64,000 bases of DNA from positions 248,001 through 312,000 of the forward strand of contig NZ_CP013634.1 of NCBI RefSeq assembly GCF_001664485.1, read 5' to 3'. Of the stretch, positions 1 to 8,973 are shown in pieces (position 1 is the stretch's first letter; each line of letters begins with the position of its first letter). Under the pieces are notes generated by a model. That model did no database searches. It saw only the letters and a program-made list of their open reading frames with translations, and was not told the DNA's origin. The DNA comes from Rhizobium sp. N324. GTDB lineage: Bacteria > Pseudomonadota > Alphaproteobacteria > Rhizobiales > Rhizobiaceae. The translations under genes were made by a program, and so were the position numbers.

Positions 1-7
1 ATTTGTT

Positions 8-17
8 ACCGATCGGT
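8..17. promoter_or_regulatory. Palindromic operator before the TetR gene
   Basis: A perfect 10-bp palindrome, ACCGATCGGT, ends 7 bases before the ATG of the TetR gene. Self-complementary sites of this kind, centred on CGATCG, are common operators for TetR regulators that repress themselves. The window begins just upstream, so a divergent target gene cannot be seen. The palindrome is seen directly; its role as operator is inference. Confidence 0.5.
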
Positions 18-24
18 CACATTG

Positions 25-648
25 ATGTCAAGGACTACGTCCGCAAAAAAAACCGAAACTTCGAGTGAAATCTCCGCAGCTGTTTCAGAGGATCGAATCC
101 CGCCGCGGGAACGTATCGTCTCCACAGCATCGGAGCTTTTCCGCGAGCGCGGCATCCGCGGCATCGGCGTCGATGCCATCGCTGATGCGGCTCTGACCAA
201 CAAGATGACGCTCTATCGGCATTTCGGCTCGAAGGACGAACTCGTCTGCGAAACGCTGCGCCGCGCCTCCGAAAAGGCGGGCGCCATCTGGCGCGATCTG
301 GAGACGGCCTATCCCGGCAATCCGCGCGCACAGCTTTACGCCTGGGTGGAAATGCGGGCGCGATGTCTGAACGGCGAGCCCGCCGGCTGCGATCTCGCCA
401 ATGCCGCCATCGAGCTGAAGGGCGAGGGCCATCCCGCCCATGAAATGATCGAGCGCCACAAGGCCGAACAGCGTGATCGCCTGGCTGCGCTCTGTTCGGC
501 GGCCGATGCCCGCGAGCCGGACCTTCTTGCCGATACGTTGACGCTGCTGCTCGAGGGGGCGCGCGTCAGCCGCCAGGCCATGGGCGCTGCCAGCTGCTGC
601 GGTCATTTCGCCAAGGCCTGCAACGCGGCGATCGCTTCGTTCGCCTGA
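25..648 (+). CDS. TetR/AcrR family transcriptional regulator
   Basis: A protein of about 207 residues. The N-terminal helix-turn-helix is recognisable (RIVSTASELFRERGIRGIGV, then IADAALTNKMTLYRHFGSKD), followed by a variable ligand-binding half with several cysteines. The first ATG is at 25, with an in-frame TTG immediately before it at 22. Neither has a visible Shine-Dalgarno, and the palindromic site lies only a few bases upstream, so the message may be leaderless or nearly so. The effector and target genes are unknown; the likely target is itself or a gene left of the window. Family assignment is confident. Confidence 0.85.
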   Translation: MSRTTSAKKTETSSEISAAVSEDRIPPRERIVSTASELFRERGIRGIGVDAIADAALTNKMTLYRHFGSKDELVCETLRRASEKAGAIWRDLETAYPGNPRAQLYAWVEMRARCLNGEPAGCDLANAAIELKGEGHPAHEMIERHKAEQRDRLAALCSAADAREPDLLADTLTLLLEGARVSRQAMGAASCCGHFAKACNAAIASFA

Positions 649-720
649 CTCGGTTCTTTTGGGAACCTTACCGCTTCCATGCCGTTTTTCCATCACCGGA
701 GGACAAGTGGAGACCGGGCG

Positions 721-909
721 ATGAACTACATCTATCTCAAACGCCTATATGCCAAACGCGCCGAGCTTGAAGCCAAGCTGGAGCTTCACGATGCGCGCTA
801 TTGTTTCGGCGAGGAAGAGGTCGATGACGGCACCGACAGCGATCTGCGTCAGCGGCTGAGCGAAATTTCCGACGAAATCGACGCATTGGAGAGCAGGCCC
901 GGCCGCTAG
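721..909 (+). CDS. Small conserved hypothetical protein, 62 aa
   Basis: A short acidic, helical protein starting MNYIYLKRLYAKRAELEAKL and ending in a second heptad-like stretch (LRQRLSEISDEIDALES), suggesting a two-helix coiled coil. An in-frame ATG at 679 exists, but 721 is preceded by the purine-rich GGAGGACAAGTGGAGACC stretch and begins where the helical pattern begins. The gene lies 72 bases after the TetR gene on the same strand and could be cotranscribed. No function is recognised. Confidence 0.5.
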   Translation: MNYIYLKRLYAKRAELEAKLELHDARYCFGEEEVDDGTDSDLRQRLSEISDEIDALESRPGR

Positions 910-936
910 AGCCAGCGGCTTTAATGTGTTGTTTTT
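902..936 (+). terminator. Possible terminator after the 62-aa gene
   Basis: GCCGCT (902-907) pairs with AGCGGC (914-919) around a 6-base loop, and the downstream sequence is T-rich (TTTAATGTGTTGTTTTT). The left arm overlaps the stop codon of the small gene. It lies between convergent genes, as expected for a terminator. The stem is short, so the call is moderate. Confidence 0.4.
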
Positions 937-984
937 ATGCATGTTTTTGTCCTGGCGCCCTGCACGTTCCCGGGCGGGCATACC

Positions 985-1422
985 CTAATCTCCTGCGCTG
1001 AGGATCTCCATCGTTCGCTCGTCGAATTTCCCCTGATAGAAATGCTCGATCACCCGGTGGAAGGGCGAGCCGTGATCGCTGATCGCGGCAAACAGCGTCA
1101 TCGACGAGCGCAGCTTCAGGTCATCGGGCGAGCCCAGGATTGCATGCGCGGATCGGTCCTTGACCGACAAGATCGCCTCGATGCAACGCAACAGCCGGCT
1201 TGAGAGAATGGGATCGGCGAGATAGGCGGCGGCTTCCTCGGCCGAACGGATCGCATATTTTTCCGCCATCGGCGAGGTGCCGAGACCTGATATCTGCGGG
1301 AAGATGAACCACATCCAGTGGGAGGTCTTGCGCCCGGCTTTCAGTTCCGAAAGCGCCTTTTCGTAGACGCCGTTCTGGGCGTCGACGAAGCGGTCGAGAT
1401 TGTAATCGATATCACCGGCCAT
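985..1422 (-). CDS. DUF1810 family protein
   Basis: A protein of 145 residues with the family's core: an N-terminal FVDAQNGVYEKALSELKAGRK, then KTSHWMWFIFPQISGLG, and a C-terminal HRVIEHFYQGKFDERT. DUF1810 proteins are small, cytosolic and of unknown biochemical function. The start at 1422 is chosen because it follows AGGAAAGGG at good spacing and begins at the family's usual N-terminus; upstream in-frame codons would add unrelated sequence. It is convergent with the 62-aa gene, and a small membrane protein gene lies upstream on the same strand. Confidence 0.8.
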   Translation of the reverse strand: MAGDIDYNLDRFVDAQNGVYEKALSELKAGRKTSHWMWFIFPQISGLGTSPMAEKYAIRSAEEAAAYLADPILSSRLLRCIEAILSVKDRSAHAILGSPDDLKLRSSMTLFAAISDHGSPFHRVIEHFYQGKFDERTMEILSAGD

Positions 1423-1508
1423 GGTTCGTCCCTTTCCTGCATGATGCAGCCTGGGCCGAATTCCCATGCCCGGCAAGCTGGCTTTCCTCGGGCGAGCCGC
1501 GTGCTCTC

Positions 1509-1823
1509 TCAGCACACCCTTTCGGCATAGGGGCTACTGTCACGGCAATGGCCGTAAGGCTGATGGTGCGGCGCGCTGTCGCCGGCGGGGGCGGCAATGG
1601 CCGATGTCGTCACCGGGTCCGTCTCGGTGGAAGAATATGCGGCGAAACCGACAAAGCTCAAGAGAGCCAGCGCCGCGACCACGACAATGCGCTCGAAGCC
1701 CGAAAGTTTCTGGGCGCTGACATGTTCCACATAGTCGCGTTCGCCCAGTCCGGCGGTTTCGTCCTCTTTCACATGAAGGGTCACCATATCCTGGCGCCGG
1801 GTCAAAGTTTCACAATCTGTCAT
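1509..1823 (-). CDS. Small single-pass membrane protein, unknown function
   Basis: 104 residues: a polar N-terminus, then one hydrophobic helix (IVVVAALALLSFVGFAAY, about residues 46-63) and a Ser/Thr/Pro/Ala-rich tail ending in a cysteine. An AGGAG sits 8 bases before the ATG, which supports translation. The single helix after a charged N-terminus fits a membrane-anchored protein with a short periplasmic tail. No family is recognised. It is 86 bases upstream of the DUF1810 gene in the same direction and may share its transcript. Confidence 0.55.
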   Translation of the reverse strand: MTDCETLTRRQDMVTLHVKEDETAGLGERDYVEHVSAQKLSGFERIVVVAALALLSFVGFAAYSSTETDPVTTSAIAAPAGDSAPHHQPYGHCRDSSPYAERVC

Positions 1824-2059
1824 CTAAATTACTCCTGCAACACATGCGGCGCCGGCCTCTCAAGAATAAACTCTCAACCCTCATGGCGGACCGACTCCCG
1901 CATGCGTGCAGCATGTGTGTCTTTAATCGCGGCAATTGAAGGGGCGATCTGCAAACGCAGTGTTCAAAAAATCGTCCCAATGAATGCAAAATATCGTGAT
2001 GCTCTGGCTCGCCGGAATGATCCGAGGTAGTCCAGAGGATCATCTTTCTGGATCGTCTC

Positions 2060-3430
2060 ATGAGCAAATCCTTCGGCGCGATGTCGGTCGCCCAGCTTTC
2101 CGTCCTCATTCAAGGTGGCGCGGCCGATCCGGTCGACGTGGCCGAGGTGGTCTTCGGAACCATCGCTGATTATGCCGACAAGGCGGTCTTCACCACGCTT
2201 ACGGAACGCCGCGCGATAGAGGAGGCGCGCGCCTCCTCGAAGCGTTTGCGCGAAGGCCGATCGCTCGGATTGCTGGACGGCATTCCGATCGCCTGGAAGG
2301 ATCTTTTCGATATCGAAGGCCTGGCGACGACGGCGGGTTCCGTCGTGCTTGTCACCGATGCGCCGGCCAGGCGCGATGCGGCCGTCGTCGGCCTCCTCCG
2401 GCAGGCGGGCATGGTCGCTATCGGCCGCACCAATATGAGCGAATTCGCCTTTTCCGGCCTCGGCATCAATCCGCATTACGGCACGCCGGTCAATCCGCGC
2501 AGCACGGATCTGCCGCGCATTCCCGGCGGTTCGTCCTCCGGCGCCGGTGTCGTCGTCGCCGCCGGCCTAGTGCCGGTCGCCATGGGCACGGATACCGGCG
2601 GCTCGGTGCGCATTCCCGCCGCCTTCAACGGCATTGTCGGCTACAAGGCGTCCCGCGGCCGTCATGCGATGGAAGGCGTCTATCCGCTGGCCAAGAGCCT
2701 GGATTCGCTGGGGCCGCTCTGCCGCAGCGTCAGGGATGCGGTGTGGATCGATGCGGCGATGCGCGGCCGCACGGCGCCTGATGTCGTCGAGCGTCCGCTG
2801 CAGGGGCTGGAATTGCTCGTGCCTGACAACATCGTCTTCGACGGAGCCGAGCCTGACGTGATCGCTGCGTTCGAGGCCGCTTTGGAACGTCTTCAAAGGG
2901 CCGGCGCCCATGTTGCCCGTACGGTCATTCCCGCCTTCGACGAGATTTTCGATCTGATGACGAGATATGGCCCGCTGGTCACCGCGGAGGCTTTCGCATT
3001 GCATCAGGAACGGCTCGCGGGACCGGATGCGGACAGGATGGATCACCGCGTCGTCATGCGCACCCGCTTGGGAAGCAGGACGAGTCTGGCCGATTACCTG
3101 GCGATCCTTGCGGCACGAGGCCACCTGATTGCCGATGTCGAGCGCCTTGTCGGCGACCGGCTCATCGCTTTTCCGACGGTCGCCCATGTCGCTCCGCCGA
3201 TCGGGCCGCTGGAACAGGACGATGAACTCTTCTTCGCCACCAACAACAAGACGCTGCGCAACACCGCGCTCGGCAATTTCCTCGACTGGTGCGGCGTCTC
3301 CATCCCCTGCGGCACGGGTGCTTCAGGCATGCCGGTCGGTCTGTTGCTTTCGGCGACAGCCCGTCGCGACGAGGCGCTGCTCGGGGTCGCACTCGCCGCC
3401 GAGCCGGTCGTTCGCGGCGATTTCGCCTGA
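2060..3430 (+). CDS. Amidase-signature family amidohydrolase
   Basis: 456 residues with the full amidase signature fold. The catalytic lysine is in PIAWKD (K80), the cis-serine is in GGSSSG (S158) and the nucleophile is in DTGGSVRIPA (S182). The 24-residue spacing between the two serines matches family members such as FAAH and malonamidase E2. It hydrolyses an amide to acid plus ammonia; the substrate cannot be read from sequence. It is not GatA, as no gatB/gatC is nearby. A TIM-barrel isomerase follows 65 bases downstream and is probably cotranscribed, pointing to a small catabolic unit. Confidence 0.85.
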   Translation: MSKSFGAMSVAQLSVLIQGGAADPVDVAEVVFGTIADYADKAVFTTLTERRAIEEARASSKRLREGRSLGLLDGIPIAWKDLFDIEGLATTAGSVVLVTDAPARRDAAVVGLLRQAGMVAIGRTNMSEFAFSGLGINPHYGTPVNPRSTDLPRIPGGSSSGAGVVVAAGLVPVAMGTDTGGSVRIPAAFNGIVGYKASRGRHAMEGVYPLAKSLDSLGPLCRSVRDAVWIDAAMRGRTAPDVVERPLQGLELLVPDNIVFDGAEPDVIAAFEAALERLQRAGAHVARTVIPAFDEIFDLMTRYGPLVTAEAFALHQERLAGPDADRMDHRVVMRTRLGSRTSLADYLAILAARGHLIADVERLVGDRLIAFPTVAHVAPPIGPLEQDDELFFATNNKTLRNTALGNFLDWCGVSIPCGTGASGMPVGLLLSATARRDEALLGVALAAEPVVRGDFA

Positions 3431-3495
3431 TTGGCAATTGAACCGCCAGGCTTTTATTGCGATTGATGGCAGGAGGAAATCCTGGAGGAAAGCAC

Positions 3496-4356
3496 GTGCA
3501 GATCTTGCAAAACGGACGCTTCGCGGTTTCGACATGGTCGCTGCATCGGCTGCTCGGCGCCGTTTATGGCTATAGCCCAGATCCTGAAAAAAGCGCAGCA
3601 GCCAAGGAACCCTATGGCCCGGGCGCGGCAGCGCTGATCGATACGCCGGCGGCGCTGGCGGCGCGCGGCGTCAACCGGCTGGAAATCTGCTCCTTTCATC
3701 TGCCGAGCCTCGAAGCCGGATATATAAGCGAGTTGCGCGATGCGATGAGAGCATCGAATGTGCTGTTCCAGACGCTGCTGGTCGAGGACGGCGATCCGAG
3801 CCATGCCGAGACTGGAGAACGCGATGTCAGATGGATGGCGCCGTGGATCGATATCGCCGCTTCCCTTGGGGCGCAGAGGATGCGCGTCATCGCCGGCAAA
3901 CAGAAGCCGACCGAGGAAAACCTGAGCCGTGCTGCCGGTCATCTGAACTGGCTGGCTGAAAAGGCCGAAGGCAGCGGCGTGCGCGTCGTCGTCGAGAACT
4001 GGTTCGACCTGTTGCCGTCGCCTCTGGAGATGAACTGGCTGCTGGATCGGCTGGACGGCAAGGTCGGCCTCAACGGCGACCTCGGCAATTGGGCGGCACC
4101 CGCAAAATATGAAGGTCTGGCCGACATCATGCGTCGGGCGGAAATCTGCCATGCCAAGGCCGATTACACCGTTGCCGGCCTCGATGCCGGGGATTACCGC
4201 AAGTGCCTGGAGATGTGCGAGCGGGCCGGTTATGCCGGCCCCTTCACGCTGATCTACGACTCGCCCTTCTTCCCCGACGAATGGGACGGCATCCTGCTGC
4301 AGAAGCAGTTCATCGAGGATTTTCTGCGCGAGGCGCCGGCGCGCAGGACGGGTTAA
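3496..4356 (+). CDS. Sugar phosphate isomerase/epimerase family (xylose-isomerase-like TIM barrel)
   Basis: About 286 residues of the AP endonuclease-2 / IolE-like TIM-barrel type. Acidic and histidine positions typical of the metal site are visible in RVVVENWFDLLPSP, VGLNGDLGNWA and AEICHAKADYTV. I chose the GTG at 3496 because GGAGGAAA lies just before it and the next residues begin the first beta strand. An in-frame ATG at 3466 lies ahead of that ribosome-binding site and encodes low-complexity sequence. It follows the amidase gene and converges on betC. Substrate unknown; family members isomerise keto-sugars, inosose or hydroxypyruvate. Confidence 0.75.
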   Translation: MQILQNGRFAVSTWSLHRLLGAVYGYSPDPEKSAAAKEPYGPGAAALIDTPAALAARGVNRLEICSFHLPSLEAGYISELRDAMRASNVLFQTLLVEDGDPSHAETGERDVRWMAPWIDIAASLGAQRMRVIAGKQKPTEENLSRAAGHLNWLAEKAEGSGVRVVVENWFDLLPSPLEMNWLLDRLDGKVGLNGDLGNWAAPAKYEGLADIMRRAEICHAKADYTVAGLDAGDYRKCLEMCERAGYAGPFTLIYDSPFFPDEWDGILLQKQFIEDFLREAPARRTG

Positions 4357-4375
4357 ATCCCGAAGAACTTTACGC

Positions 4376-5890
4376 TCATTCCTCGCGCGGAAATCTCTGG
4401 CTTTCCTCCAGCACGTTGAGGTCCATGTGGTTGCGCATATAGCGCTCCGAGGCCTTCTGCAGCGGCTGATAATCCCAGGGATAATAAGCGCCGTTGCGCA
4501 GGGCCGCATAGACCACCCAGCGGCGCGCCTGGCTTTCGCGCACGGCGGCGTCGAAATCGGCCAGGTTCCAGCGCCGGCCGGCCTGGTCGGTGAGCCTCGC
4601 CAGAGTATCGGCATGCGCCGGATTTGCCGCCAGATTATCGAGTTCCTGCGGGTCGGCTTCGAGGTCGAACAGCATCGGCGGGTCCTTGACGCAAAGCGAA
4701 AGCTTGTAGCGCCCGTCCCTGAGGCAAACGAGCGGCGCTTCGGAGCCTTCCGCGGCATATTCCATCGGCACGGGGCTGCGGCCGCCGGCACCTTCGGCAA
4801 GCGCTACGAGATTTTCGCCCTCGGTCCATGGTTTCAACGCGGTGATGTCGATCCCGGCAAGAGCCGCCAGCGTCGGCGTGACATCGAGTGTAGAGACCGG
4901 CTGATCGATGCGCCCGGGCTTCCAACCGGGGGCCGCGATCATCAGCGGAACACGCGCCGATCCTTCGAAGAAGTTCATCTTGAACCAGAGGCCGCGGTCG
5001 CCGAGCATGTCGCCATGATCGGAAACGAACAGGACGATCGTGTTGTCGGCCATCCGGGTCCGCTCCAGCACGCCGAGAATCTCGCCGATCTTATCGTCGA
5101 CATAGGAGATATTGGCAAAGTAGCCCCGCCTTGCCCGCCGGATCTCCTCGGGGCTGATGGCGAAAGCATCGTGGTCGCAGGCGTTCATCAGCCGCTGCGA
5201 ATGCGGATCCTGCTGCTCGAAGGCGATCGGCGCCACCGCCGGGTCGAGCGCCGGGCAATCCTCATAGAGGTCCCAGAATTTGCGCCGCGCGACATAGGGA
5301 TCGTGCGGATGGGTGAAGCTGACGGTCAGGCACCAGGGGCGCCCGTCCTGGCCGCGCGACAGGTCGAACAGCTTGCGGCTGGCGTGGTAGGCGACCTCGT
5401 CGTCATATTCCATCTGATTGGTGATCTCGGCGACGCCGGCGCCGGTGACCGAGCCGAGATTGTGATACCACCAGTCGATGCGCTCGCCGGGTTTGGTATA
5501 ATCGGGCGTCCAGCCGAAATCGGCGGGGTAAATATCCGTCGTCAGCCGTTCTTCAAAGCCGTGAAGCTGGTCGGGGCCGACGAAATGCATCTTGCCGGAC
5601 AGCGCCGTCTGATATCCGGCGGCGCGCAGATGATGCGCATAGGTCGGAATGTCGGAGGCAAATTCAGCGGCATTGTCGTAGACTCGCGTCCGGCTCGGCA
5701 ATTGTCCGGACATGAAGGAGGCCCGCGCCGGCGCGCAGAGCGGGCTTGCCGTATAGGTGTTGGCGAAGCGCACGGAACGCTCCGCCAATGATTTCAGATG
5801 CGGCGCGTGAAGGAAATCGGCAGGCCCATCGGGAAAGAGGGTCCCGTTCAACTGGTCGACCATCAGGATGAGAATATTCGGGCGCGCCAT
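4376..5890 (-). CDS. betC: Choline-sulfatase BetC
   Basis: 504 residues; hydrolyses choline-O-sulfate to choline and sulfate, feeding glycine-betaine synthesis and sulfur supply. The sulfatase signature C-A-P-A-R is at residues 52-56, and Cys52 is the site of formylglycine maturation. Stretches such as MVDQLNG, LHGFEERLTTDIYPADFGWT and the C-terminal domain (RNGAYYPWD, QKASERYMRNHM) match Sinorhizobium BetC nearly word for word, which excludes a generic arylsulfatase. No signal peptide is seen, so it is cytosolic. It is divergent from a LysR gene across 94 bases and is not beside betIBA here. Confidence 0.95.
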   Translation of the reverse strand: MARPNILILMVDQLNGTLFPDGPADFLHAPHLKSLAERSVRFANTYTASPLCAPARASFMSGQLPSRTRVYDNAAEFASDIPTYAHHLRAAGYQTALSGKMHFVGPDQLHGFEERLTTDIYPADFGWTPDYTKPGERIDWWYHNLGSVTGAGVAEITNQMEYDDEVAYHASRKLFDLSRGQDGRPWCLTVSFTHPHDPYVARRKFWDLYEDCPALDPAVAPIAFEQQDPHSQRLMNACDHDAFAISPEEIRRARRGYFANISYVDDKIGEILGVLERTRMADNTIVLFVSDHGDMLGDRGLWFKMNFFEGSARVPLMIAAPGWKPGRIDQPVSTLDVTPTLAALAGIDITALKPWTEGENLVALAEGAGGRSPVPMEYAAEGSEAPLVCLRDGRYKLSLCVKDPPMLFDLEADPQELDNLAANPAHADTLARLTDQAGRRWNLADFDAAVRESQARRWVVYAALRNGAYYPWDYQPLQKASERYMRNHMDLNVLEESQRFPREE

Positions 5891-5984
5891 ATCGTTCCTC
5901 TAGCTATTTGAAGATTTTATTGAAGCGGCTATTATCGCCCCTGTAAAGCTGGCCTTTTTTCGATAGGTCATCAAAGGAATTTTT

Positions 5985-6890
5985 ATGCCGGACCACCCGC
6001 CGGAGCTTGGCTGGATGCGCATCTTCGTCGAGGTCGCCAGACTTGGAAGCTTTTCGTCGGCAGCAGCGCTGCTCCGGCTTACCCAGCCGGCCGTCAGCTA
6101 TCAGATCCGCCGGCTGGAGGAGCAGTTCGGCGTCAGCCTGCTGCGCCGCCAGCATCGCGGCGTGACGCTGACTGCGCAAGGTGAGCGGCTTCTGGAGGTC
6201 GCCGCCAAAGCCGTCTCCGACATCGATGCGCTCGCCCGCCGTTTCCGTGCCGAAGGCCAAAGACCGGTCGTTGGGCTCAGAACCGACTATGCCTTTTCAT
6301 CGCTCTGGCTGATCCCGCGCATGGACGGCTTTCGTCTTCTGCACCCGGAAACGGACATCCAGATCGTCGCGACGCAGCGATTTTCAGCCGGCTTTCGCGA
6401 CGAGGCGGATGTCGCGGTCGTATTCGGCACGCGGGCGGAATTCGGCGCCACCGGCACGCTTCTGCTGCGGGAAAAGGTCGTGCCGGTCTGCACACAGGGA
6501 TTTCTCGACCGCCACGGCCCGTTCGACGATCCGGGGCAGCTCGCCAAGGCGGTGCTGATCCATCTCGACACGCCGATGCCATCGCCCTGGTTCGACTGGC
6601 GCAGCTATTTCTCTGAATTCTCCGTCCTGCGCGACATCAATGCCGGCCGCGGCGATATCAGCTTCAATACCTATTCGCTGGTTATTCAGGCGGCGCTGAG
6701 CGGGCAGGGCGTGGCGATCGGCTGGATGGGGCTCGTCGATACGCTGCTCTCCGCGGACATGCTGGTCGAAGCCGGCCCGCCGCTCGATGTACAGGACCGC
6801 GGTTACTGGCTGGTGCCGCCGCGATCTCCAAGCGCGCACGGCGAGAGGCTCAGTGCCTGGCTATTGGATGAGGTGAAGCGGAGCAGTTAG
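5985..6890 (+). CDS. LysR-type regulator of choline sulfate use
   Basis: 301 residues: an N-terminal winged helix (WMRIFVEVARLGSFSSAAAL, LTQPAVSYQIRRLEEQFGVS) and a LysR substrate-binding domain. It is transcribed away from betC, the classic arrangement of a LysR activator and its target. It resembles the family annotated as putative choline-sulfate-utilisation transcription factors. The 94-base intergenic region holds two TTGAAG direct repeats (5908-5913 and 5920-5925) that could be part of its binding region; this is weak inference. Ligand is probably choline sulfate or choline. Confidence 0.85.
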   Translation: MPDHPPELGWMRIFVEVARLGSFSSAAALLRLTQPAVSYQIRRLEEQFGVSLLRRQHRGVTLTAQGERLLEVAAKAVSDIDALARRFRAEGQRPVVGLRTDYAFSSLWLIPRMDGFRLLHPETDIQIVATQRFSAGFRDEADVAVVFGTRAEFGATGTLLLREKVVPVCTQGFLDRHGPFDDPGQLAKAVLIHLDTPMPSPWFDWRSYFSEFSVLRDINAGRGDISFNTYSLVIQAALSGQGVAIGWMGLVDTLLSADMLVEAGPPLDVQDRGYWLVPPRSPSAHGERLSAWLLDEVKRSS

Positions 6891-6979
6891 CACGGCTGCA
6901 TTTCTCTCCGGGGAAGCCTTGTCATCGGCGATGCCGCCGGACATTGTGGGATCGAATCCATAGCGAAAGTGGCGTACGC

Positions 6980-7180
6980 ATGCGAACGATCGGACATATC
7001 ATCGGACTGCTTATGATCCTTCTCGGGCTGATCTGGATCGGGCAGGGAAGCGGCTATTTTCCCTATCCGGCCTCCAGCTTCATGATCGCGCAAACGATCT
7101 GGATCCTGTGGGGCGCTCTTCTGGCCGCGGCCGGCATTGCCGTCATGATCATCGTCTCACGACTGCGCCGGAGAGTGTGA
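6980..7180 (+). CDS. Small membrane protein, two predicted helices
   Basis: 66 residues, strongly hydrophobic: IIGLLMILLGLIWIGQGSGY and IWILWGALLAAAGIAVMIIV form two helices joined by a short loop, with an Arg-rich tail (SRLRRRV). An ATG at 6944 is in frame but encodes a polar, non-conserved-looking leader, so 6980 is preferred. Proteins of this shape are common in rhizobia and uncharacterised. It is 36 bases ahead of the aldolase gene and may be cotranscribed. Confidence 0.6.
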   Translation: MRTIGHIIGLLMILLGLIWIGQGSGYFPYPASSFMIAQTIWILWGALLAAAGIAVMIIVSRLRRRV

Positions 7181-7216
7181 GCCGTCGCTGGGCGCTGACG
7201 AATTGAGGAGAACGGC

Positions 7217-8038
7217 ATGGGTGCAGCTGACATCGACGGCTTTGCGGACAGGATCAGGGGCAGCCGGGGTGGGATGATCTCCGCCTGGGTCGGCATTCCC
7301 GATGCCATGCTCGTCAACCACCTGGCGCAGGAGGCCTTCGATGCCGTCGTGCTGGATATGCAGCACGGCATGTGGGACATGCCGTCGGCGGCCAACGCCG
7401 TCGCGCAGGTTCGCCTTGCCGGCAAGCCGGCCCTGGCGCGTATCCCGGTCGGCGATTTCGCCTCCGCCTCGCGTCTGCTCGATGCCGGCGCTTCCGGCAT
7501 CATCGCGCCGATGATCAATTCGGCCGACGATGCGAGAGCCCTGGTCCGGACGACGAAATATCCGCCCGTCGGCGAGCGCAGCTGGGGGCCGTCATTGGCG
7601 CTGAACCATACCGGCCTGTCGGCCGACGATTATTTGAAGAATGCCAATGCGCTCACCGTCGCCATCGCCATGATCGAGACCCATGCCGCGCTGGACGCGA
7701 TCGACGGCATTCTCGGCGTGAGCGGCATCGACGGCATTTTCATCGGCCCTTCCGACCTTTCGATCGCGCTGTCGAACGGCGATCAGGTGGCGCCGAACGC
7801 GGCCGAAATCGACAGCGCCATGCAGCATGCCGTCGCGCGCTGCCGTGCCCACGGCAAATTCGCCTGCGCCTTTGCCGCCGACGGCGAGCGGGCCGGCGAA
7901 CTCCTGAAATTCGGCTTCGACCTGGTCATTGCCGGCGCCGAGACCACGCAGCTGCGCTCCGGCGCCCGCCGCGCCATCAATGCCGCCCGCAGGATCGCTT
8001 CGGCCAGCCGACCCAGGCGATATCACCTCAGCCGTTGA
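7217..8038 (+). CDS. HpcH/HpaI-type class II aldolase
   Basis: 273 residues of the HpcH/HpaI (2,4-dihydroxyhept-2-ene-1,7-dioate aldolase / citrate lyase beta) TIM-barrel family. These Mg/Mn-dependent aldolases split 4-hydroxy-2-oxo acids into pyruvate and an aldehyde. Visible motifs: VVLDMQHG, ALARIPVGD, GASGIIAPMINSADDAR, PPVGERSWG, AMIETHAALD (metal-binding Glu) and GIDGIFIGPSDLSIAL. It starts with ATG after GAGGAGAACGGC. No aromatic meta-pathway genes are adjacent, so the natural substrate is open; sugar-acid aldolases of this family are equally possible. Confidence 0.85.
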   Translation: MGAADIDGFADRIRGSRGGMISAWVGIPDAMLVNHLAQEAFDAVVLDMQHGMWDMPSAANAVAQVRLAGKPALARIPVGDFASASRLLDAGASGIIAPMINSADDARALVRTTKYPPVGERSWGPSLALNHTGLSADDYLKNANALTVAIAMIETHAALDAIDGILGVSGIDGIFIGPSDLSIALSNGDQVAPNAAEIDSAMQHAVARCRAHGKFACAFAADGERAGELLKFGFDLVIAGAETTQLRSGARRAINAARRIASASRPRRYHLSR

Positions 8039-8048
8039 AGAGCTTTGA

Positions 8049-8729
8049 TCAGCGGACCGGCTTCACCGCCAGCCAGATGACATGGCGGGCGCCGCCGCGT
8101 TTGCCGTTGGCGCGGGTGTTGACGGCATCGACGGAAAAGCCGCTGTCCCTGAGCCGCCGGGTGAAATCGGGATCGGGGCCGGACGACCAGACGGCGAGCA
8201 CGCCGCCGGGGCGAAGCGCGTCGCGGGCGGCGCGCAGGCCGGCGAAATCATAGAGCCGGTCATTGGATTTGCGGGTCAGTCCGTCCGGGCCATTGTCGAC
8301 GTCGAGCAGGATCGCGTCATAAGCGCCCTTGCTGGCGCGGATCGCCTCGCCGACATCCCCCTGATGGATGGCGACGCGCGGATCGTCGAGACAGCCCTTG
8401 AATACTTCAGCCATCTGTCCGCGCGCCCAGGCGACGACGGCAGGCACCAGTTCGGCGACGGTGACGCCGGCATCTTCGGGAAGGATGGCGAGAGCGGCGC
8501 GCAGGGTAAAGCCCATGCCGAGCCCGCCGATCAGCACCTTCGGTTTCGGATGCGTCTTGATCCGCTCCCAGGAGAGTGTCGCCAGCGCCTCTTCCGAACC
8601 GCTGAGGCGGCTGTTCATCAGCTCGTTGGCGCCGGGCATGATCGAGAACTCGCTGCCGCGCTGCTTCAGCCTGAGTTCGCCGCCTTCGCCGGGAATGGTC
8701 GCGCAATCGAGCTGGATCCAGGGCAGCAT
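8049..8729 (-). CDS. Spermidine-synthase-like methyltransferase-fold protein
   Basis: 226 residues with a Rossmann SAM-binding-like domain: KVLIGGLGMGFTLRAAL (glycine-rich loop), VTVAELVPAVVAWARG (acidic residue ending strand 2), DAILLDVDNGPD and LRPGGVLAVWSS. It resembles SpeE-like proteins but lacks the usual N-terminal beta domain of true spermidine synthases. It may be a distant aminopropyltransferase or an unrelated methyltransferase. It is convergent with the aldolase gene, with 10 bases between the stops. Confidence 0.7.
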   Translation of the reverse strand: MLPWIQLDCATIPGEGGELRLKQRGSEFSIMPGANELMNSRLSGSEEALATLSWERIKTHPKPKVLIGGLGMGFTLRAALAILPEDAGVTVAELVPAVVAWARGQMAEVFKGCLDDPRVAIHQGDVGEAIRASKGAYDAILLDVDNGPDGLTRKSNDRLYDFAGLRAARDALRPGGVLAVWSSGPDPDFTRRLRDSGFSVDAVNTRANGKRGGARHVIWLAVKPVR

Positions 8730-8973
8730 GACGGTTTCGCCTCACGTGAAAGAACCGTCCCCTAGCATAGGGCGATGAGCGGGGCCAGTGAGCAGGACTT
8801 GGGGACCGATTGAAAACGGGGCGGCGGTTTGAGGCGGTCCGTTCTTCAAGCTTCCGAGGTGGACAGCAGCGAATTAAGCTTGGACGGCTGTCGGTGTTGG
8901 CGCACATCAAGCGTCCTTTGCTGGACGAGGGGACGCCTCGTAGATTGCAACGACACGTTTGGAGATTGGAAAC

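Noticed and set aside
652-667. GGTTC/GAACC hairpin after the TetR gene as a terminator
   Set aside because: Five base pairs and no following U-run; too weak to call.
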